Below, in pieces: positions 62,495-64,000 of a stretch of DNA of 64,000 bases (position 1 is its first letter; the number at the start of each line of letters is the position of its first letter). A program made the translations under genes and the position numbers. Origin of the DNA: an uncultured Flavobacteriaceae bacterium (GTDB lineage: Bacteria > Bacteroidota > Bacteroidia > Flavobacteriales > Flavobacteriaceae); the NCBI GenBank assembly GCA_943787365.1, contig CALSMD010000006.1, positions 323,984 through 387,983 of the forward strand, given 5' to 3'. Below the pieces are notes generated by a model. The model was not told the DNA's origin, made no database searches, and saw nothing but the letters and a program-made list of their open reading frames with translations.

Positions 62495-63546
62495 TTAAAC
62501 CATAGGCATATCTTCTTCTTTCAATTCAGCTATTTCTAAACCTCTTAAATAGGTTAGAGATACATTTATAGATGAATGCCCCATAGCTTTCTGTAGCTTG
62601 GTTATAGAGCCTGTTCTCTTAAAGATTTCTATAGCCCCTGAGTGTCTAAAAGAGTAGAGTGTTTGGTCTTGTTCAAGCAGTTTAGAAACCCTCTTAAAAC
62701 GCCTCCAAAGGGTCTTAAAATAGTCTTCATTTAAAGGTCTTGTAGTGCCTGTAAATATATTGTGTTGAGGTTGTCCTTTAACAAGTAATTCTCTAATATA
62801 AATAGGCACAGGAACTATTCTGTTTCTTCCAGATTTATTTCTATTACCAGACAAATGAATATAACCTAAATCATCACTAAAGTCAGACCACTTAAGTTCT
62901 CTTATTTCTCTGATGAGGTCTTAACAAACATCCATAGGTCATTAAACAACACAGATACAAGTTATCACTAAACAACTTAATCTCATTAAGGATGAGGTTT
63001 ATATCCTTGTATAGGTTTGTGTAGTTTTGCCTTTGTTTTCTTTGCTTTTATGCTTTCCATAGGATTCTATTCATTCCTATGTTTCTTGCTTCATTTATAA
63101 GTACATTTAAGTGTCTTTTAATGGTGTTATACGACACTCCTAAAGCATATTGATTAAGATAAGATTTAACGTCGTTAGAAGTGATGTTTTCATCTGTTAA
63201 GTTAGATCAAAACCATCATAAACAAACCTCAACATAGACTTGTATTTGTCTGAATAGTCTCCTTTTAGTTTGTTGTCTAAAGCTAACTTTGAAATACTGC
63301 TTATCAGACTTCATATACTCTTATAGTGGTCTTAGAATACTTAAACCACTTAGTTATAATACTATAACACCTCAGCAGCTAATAGTTGTGCTATCTCATA
63401 GCGTTTAGCTACAGGATAAGAATTTGGATGTAGATTAGAATTAATTTTTGACCATTAAACAACCTATAGCGTTTACCATTATTGATAAAATACTAATAGA
63501 AACGTTGCTTGTTATCAGACTTAATTTTAGGGTAATTTACACTCAT
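62495..63546 (-). pseudogene. Tyrosine recombinase (phage integrase), frameshifted
   Basis: The integrase starts at 63,546 (MSVNYPKIKSDNKQRFY) and ends at 62,495. The C-terminal part from 62,854 is open and has YSFRHSGA (box II Arg), AMGHSSIN (box II His) and the catalytic Tyr in TYLRGLE. The first catalytic Arg is in GCLLRP. Compared with the intact copy at 1-318, several one-base changes break the frame: near 63,207, 63,065-63,070, 63,022-63,026 and at the CCTCATCAGAG of about 62,911-62,921. A stop also follows KQRFY. The 5' part of the gene lies next to 11-bp repeats and attR. It would have integrated the island into the tRNA but is inactive now. Confidence 0.85.
62496..62556. repeat. Integrase-tail repeat R3 (61 bp, in the integrase)
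   Basis: This is the copy inside the integrase gene itself, at its 3' end. It is the only one attached to the rest of the gene. R1 and R2 match it at 58 and 59 of 61 bases. Confidence 0.85.
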
Positions 63547-63549
63547 TTT

Positions 63550-63571
63550 TGACACACTTTTGACAGACATT
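63550..63571. repeat. 11-bp tandem repeat, right end of island
   Basis: TGACACACTTT is followed directly by TGACAGACATT, just before the integrase start codon. It mirrors the left-end pair at 59,927-59,948. It could be an integrase binding site that also controls its gene. Confidence 0.4.
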
Positions 63572-63616
63572 AAACTATTATCTGTTATTAAGTGTTTGAA
63601 AATCAAGTGATTAGTG

Positions 63617-63675
63617 TGGTTAGAGCATCTGACTCATAATCAGAGGGTCCTTGGTTCGAGCCCAAGTGGGACCAC
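63617..63675 (+). repeat. attR: 59-bp copy of tRNA 3' part
   Basis: It is identical to 59,705-59,763, but the tRNA 5' part is absent, so no second tRNA is encoded. It marks the right end of the island. Confidence 0.88.
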
Positions 63676-63679
63676 CCTG

Positions 63680-63707
63680 AAAACCCTTCTTTATTGAGGG
63701 GTTTTTT
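63680..63707 (+). terminator. Terminator next to attR
   Basis: AAAACCCTT and AGGGGTTTT pair (one wobble) and are followed by a T run. It is probably the original terminator of the tRNA before the island inserted. Confidence 0.7.
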
Positions 63708-63809
63708 GTTGCTCTCACTCTCTAACCAGTCTCTTTTTATGTACTAGTTATGTATAAAAAAACTTGAATAAAATTGATTATATTTTGAAGTATAAACCAA
63801 TTTAATTCA

Positions 63810-63842
63810 ATGAAAAAACTACTCTTAGTCTCCAAGCTGTAG
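63810..63842 (+). pseudogene. Truncated lipoprotein leader
   Basis: ATGAAAAAACTACTCTT is the same 17 bases as the start of lipoprotein L2, then the sequence diverges and reaches TAG after ten codons. It looks like the broken 5' end of a related lipoprotein gene, located outside attR. Confidence 0.4.
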
Positions 63843-63852
63843 ATCTTCGATA

Positions 63853-64000
63853 TTATATAACGCATGAATAACATCTATTGCGTTGCTTAATAAATTTTAT
63901 AGCCTGTCCCATAGAATTGTGTGGCAACGGGTAGGCATTTACTTTATGAAATAAATCACTTGCGATTTGCAAATAATTTTTTAACTTTAATGAAAATACT
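63853..64000 (-). pseudogene. Possible IS66-type transposase fragment
   Basis: Read on the minus strand from the window edge the frame encodes about 48 residues, with ASDLFHKVNAYPLPHNSMGQ and AIKFIKQRN, then stops at 63,853. The SMGQAIKFI segment recalls the region before the conserved Asp-Asn-Asn of IS66-type transposases, but the match is weak and most of the gene is outside the window. It may be the 3' end of a transposon remnant. Confidence 0.3.

Larger units (their letters stand above)
59705..63675. mobile_element. tRNA-integrated island bounded by 59-bp att repeats
   Basis: Two identical 59-bp sequences flank this region. The left one is the 3' part of the tRNA gene and the right one lies at 63,617-63,675, so the unit is about 3.9 kb. 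It carries a decayed tyrosine integrase next to the right end, an orphan hypothetical, a small MPFTSETAKQAG-type protein, three short secreted or lipoprotein-like genes, and three copies of a 61-bp sequence from the integrase 3' end. Site-specific insertion at a tRNA by a tyrosine recombinase is the standard explanation. Because the integrase is frameshifted several times, the island is probably immobile now. Confidence 0.82.

Noticed and set aside
61143-62556. A CRISPR array
   Set aside because: Three copies of a 61-bp unit are spaced by 838 and 393 bases, each interval holding genes. The repeat codes for a protein end, and no cas genes are present.
61143-62556. A class 1-type integron with attC sites
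   Set aside because: The repeats are not palindromic, encode the integrase C-terminus, and the integrase tail motifs are those of phage-type integrases without an IntI-specific patch that I can recognise.
63617-63675. A second tRNA gene at the right end of the island
   Set aside because: Only the 3' 59 bases match. The 5' acceptor strand and the start of the D-arm are absent, so no complete tRNA can fold. It is the attR copy.

Overview
The window is an AT-rich chromosomal segment of a member of the Bacteroidota, most likely a marine Flavobacteriaceae. The evidence is a type IX secretion component (PorZ), a secreted GH16 laminarinase with a Por-type C-terminal sorting tail, two TonB-dependent receptors, Bacteroidota promoters (TTG, about 20 bases, TAnnTTTG), weak Shine-Dalgarno sequences, and a caa3-type oxidase cluster with SCO and DUF420 proteins. 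Almost all of it (about 0.7-59.6 kb) is ordinary core genome. The two ends carry mobile-element debris.

Layout. 1-0.53 kb: a tyrosine-recombinase fragment butted against the 3' end of a DUF805 gene. 0.7-9.8 kb: a small basic protein and MATE pump, QueD-like protein, LpxH, a VTC/DUF4956/DUF2490 set, a frameshifted MFS gene, RecJ, OsmC and RsmI. 9.9-17.8 kb: a signal-peptide protein, MscS channel, TsaB and a MacAB-TolC-like exporter (ATPase, two permeases, adaptor, outer-membrane factor). 18.1-23.6 kb: an XRE regulator and a respiratory oxidase set (CtaB, two subunit III proteins, subunit IV, a Cys-less SCO-like protein, SCO, DUF420). 23.7-26.3 kb: a large DUF5916 protein.

26.5-38.4 kb is the growth core: rplM-rpsI, rpsB, tsf, a GH16 laminarinase, pyrH-frr, an RND-family exporter, asnS and rpoN. 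38.4-50.7 kb holds umuC-umuD, two TonB receptors, recX, recO, porZ, an acyltransferase and gdhA. 51-59.6 kb holds DinB, an ArsC-like protein, an EamA transporter, an acetyltransferase-like protein, DUF1761, yicC-gmk-nadD-dus, a LolE/FtsX permease, rbfA and methylmalonyl-CoA epimerase.

From 59.7 kb a tRNA(CAU) gene marks the left end of a small integrated island. An exact 59-bp copy of the tRNA 3' part recurs at 63,617-63,675, giving attL and attR about 3.9 kb apart. Inside lie a decayed tyrosine integrase, a small MPFTSETAKQAG-type protein, an orphan hypothetical and three short secreted or lipoprotein-type passengers, two of them frameshifted.

The most unusual pattern is a 61-bp sequence encoding the last 20 codons of the integrase, including its catalytic tyrosine. 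It occurs three times in direct orientation (61,143; 62,042; 62,496) and brackets the passenger genes like cassette boundaries. Two passengers share a nearly identical lipoprotein leader, whose start recurs just outside attR. The 5' half of a related integrase is found again at the left edge of the window. Together this suggests a region built by repeated insertion and decay of related integrase-bearing units, or a cassette-like exchange that uses the integrase 3' end. Sequence alone does not decide between them.
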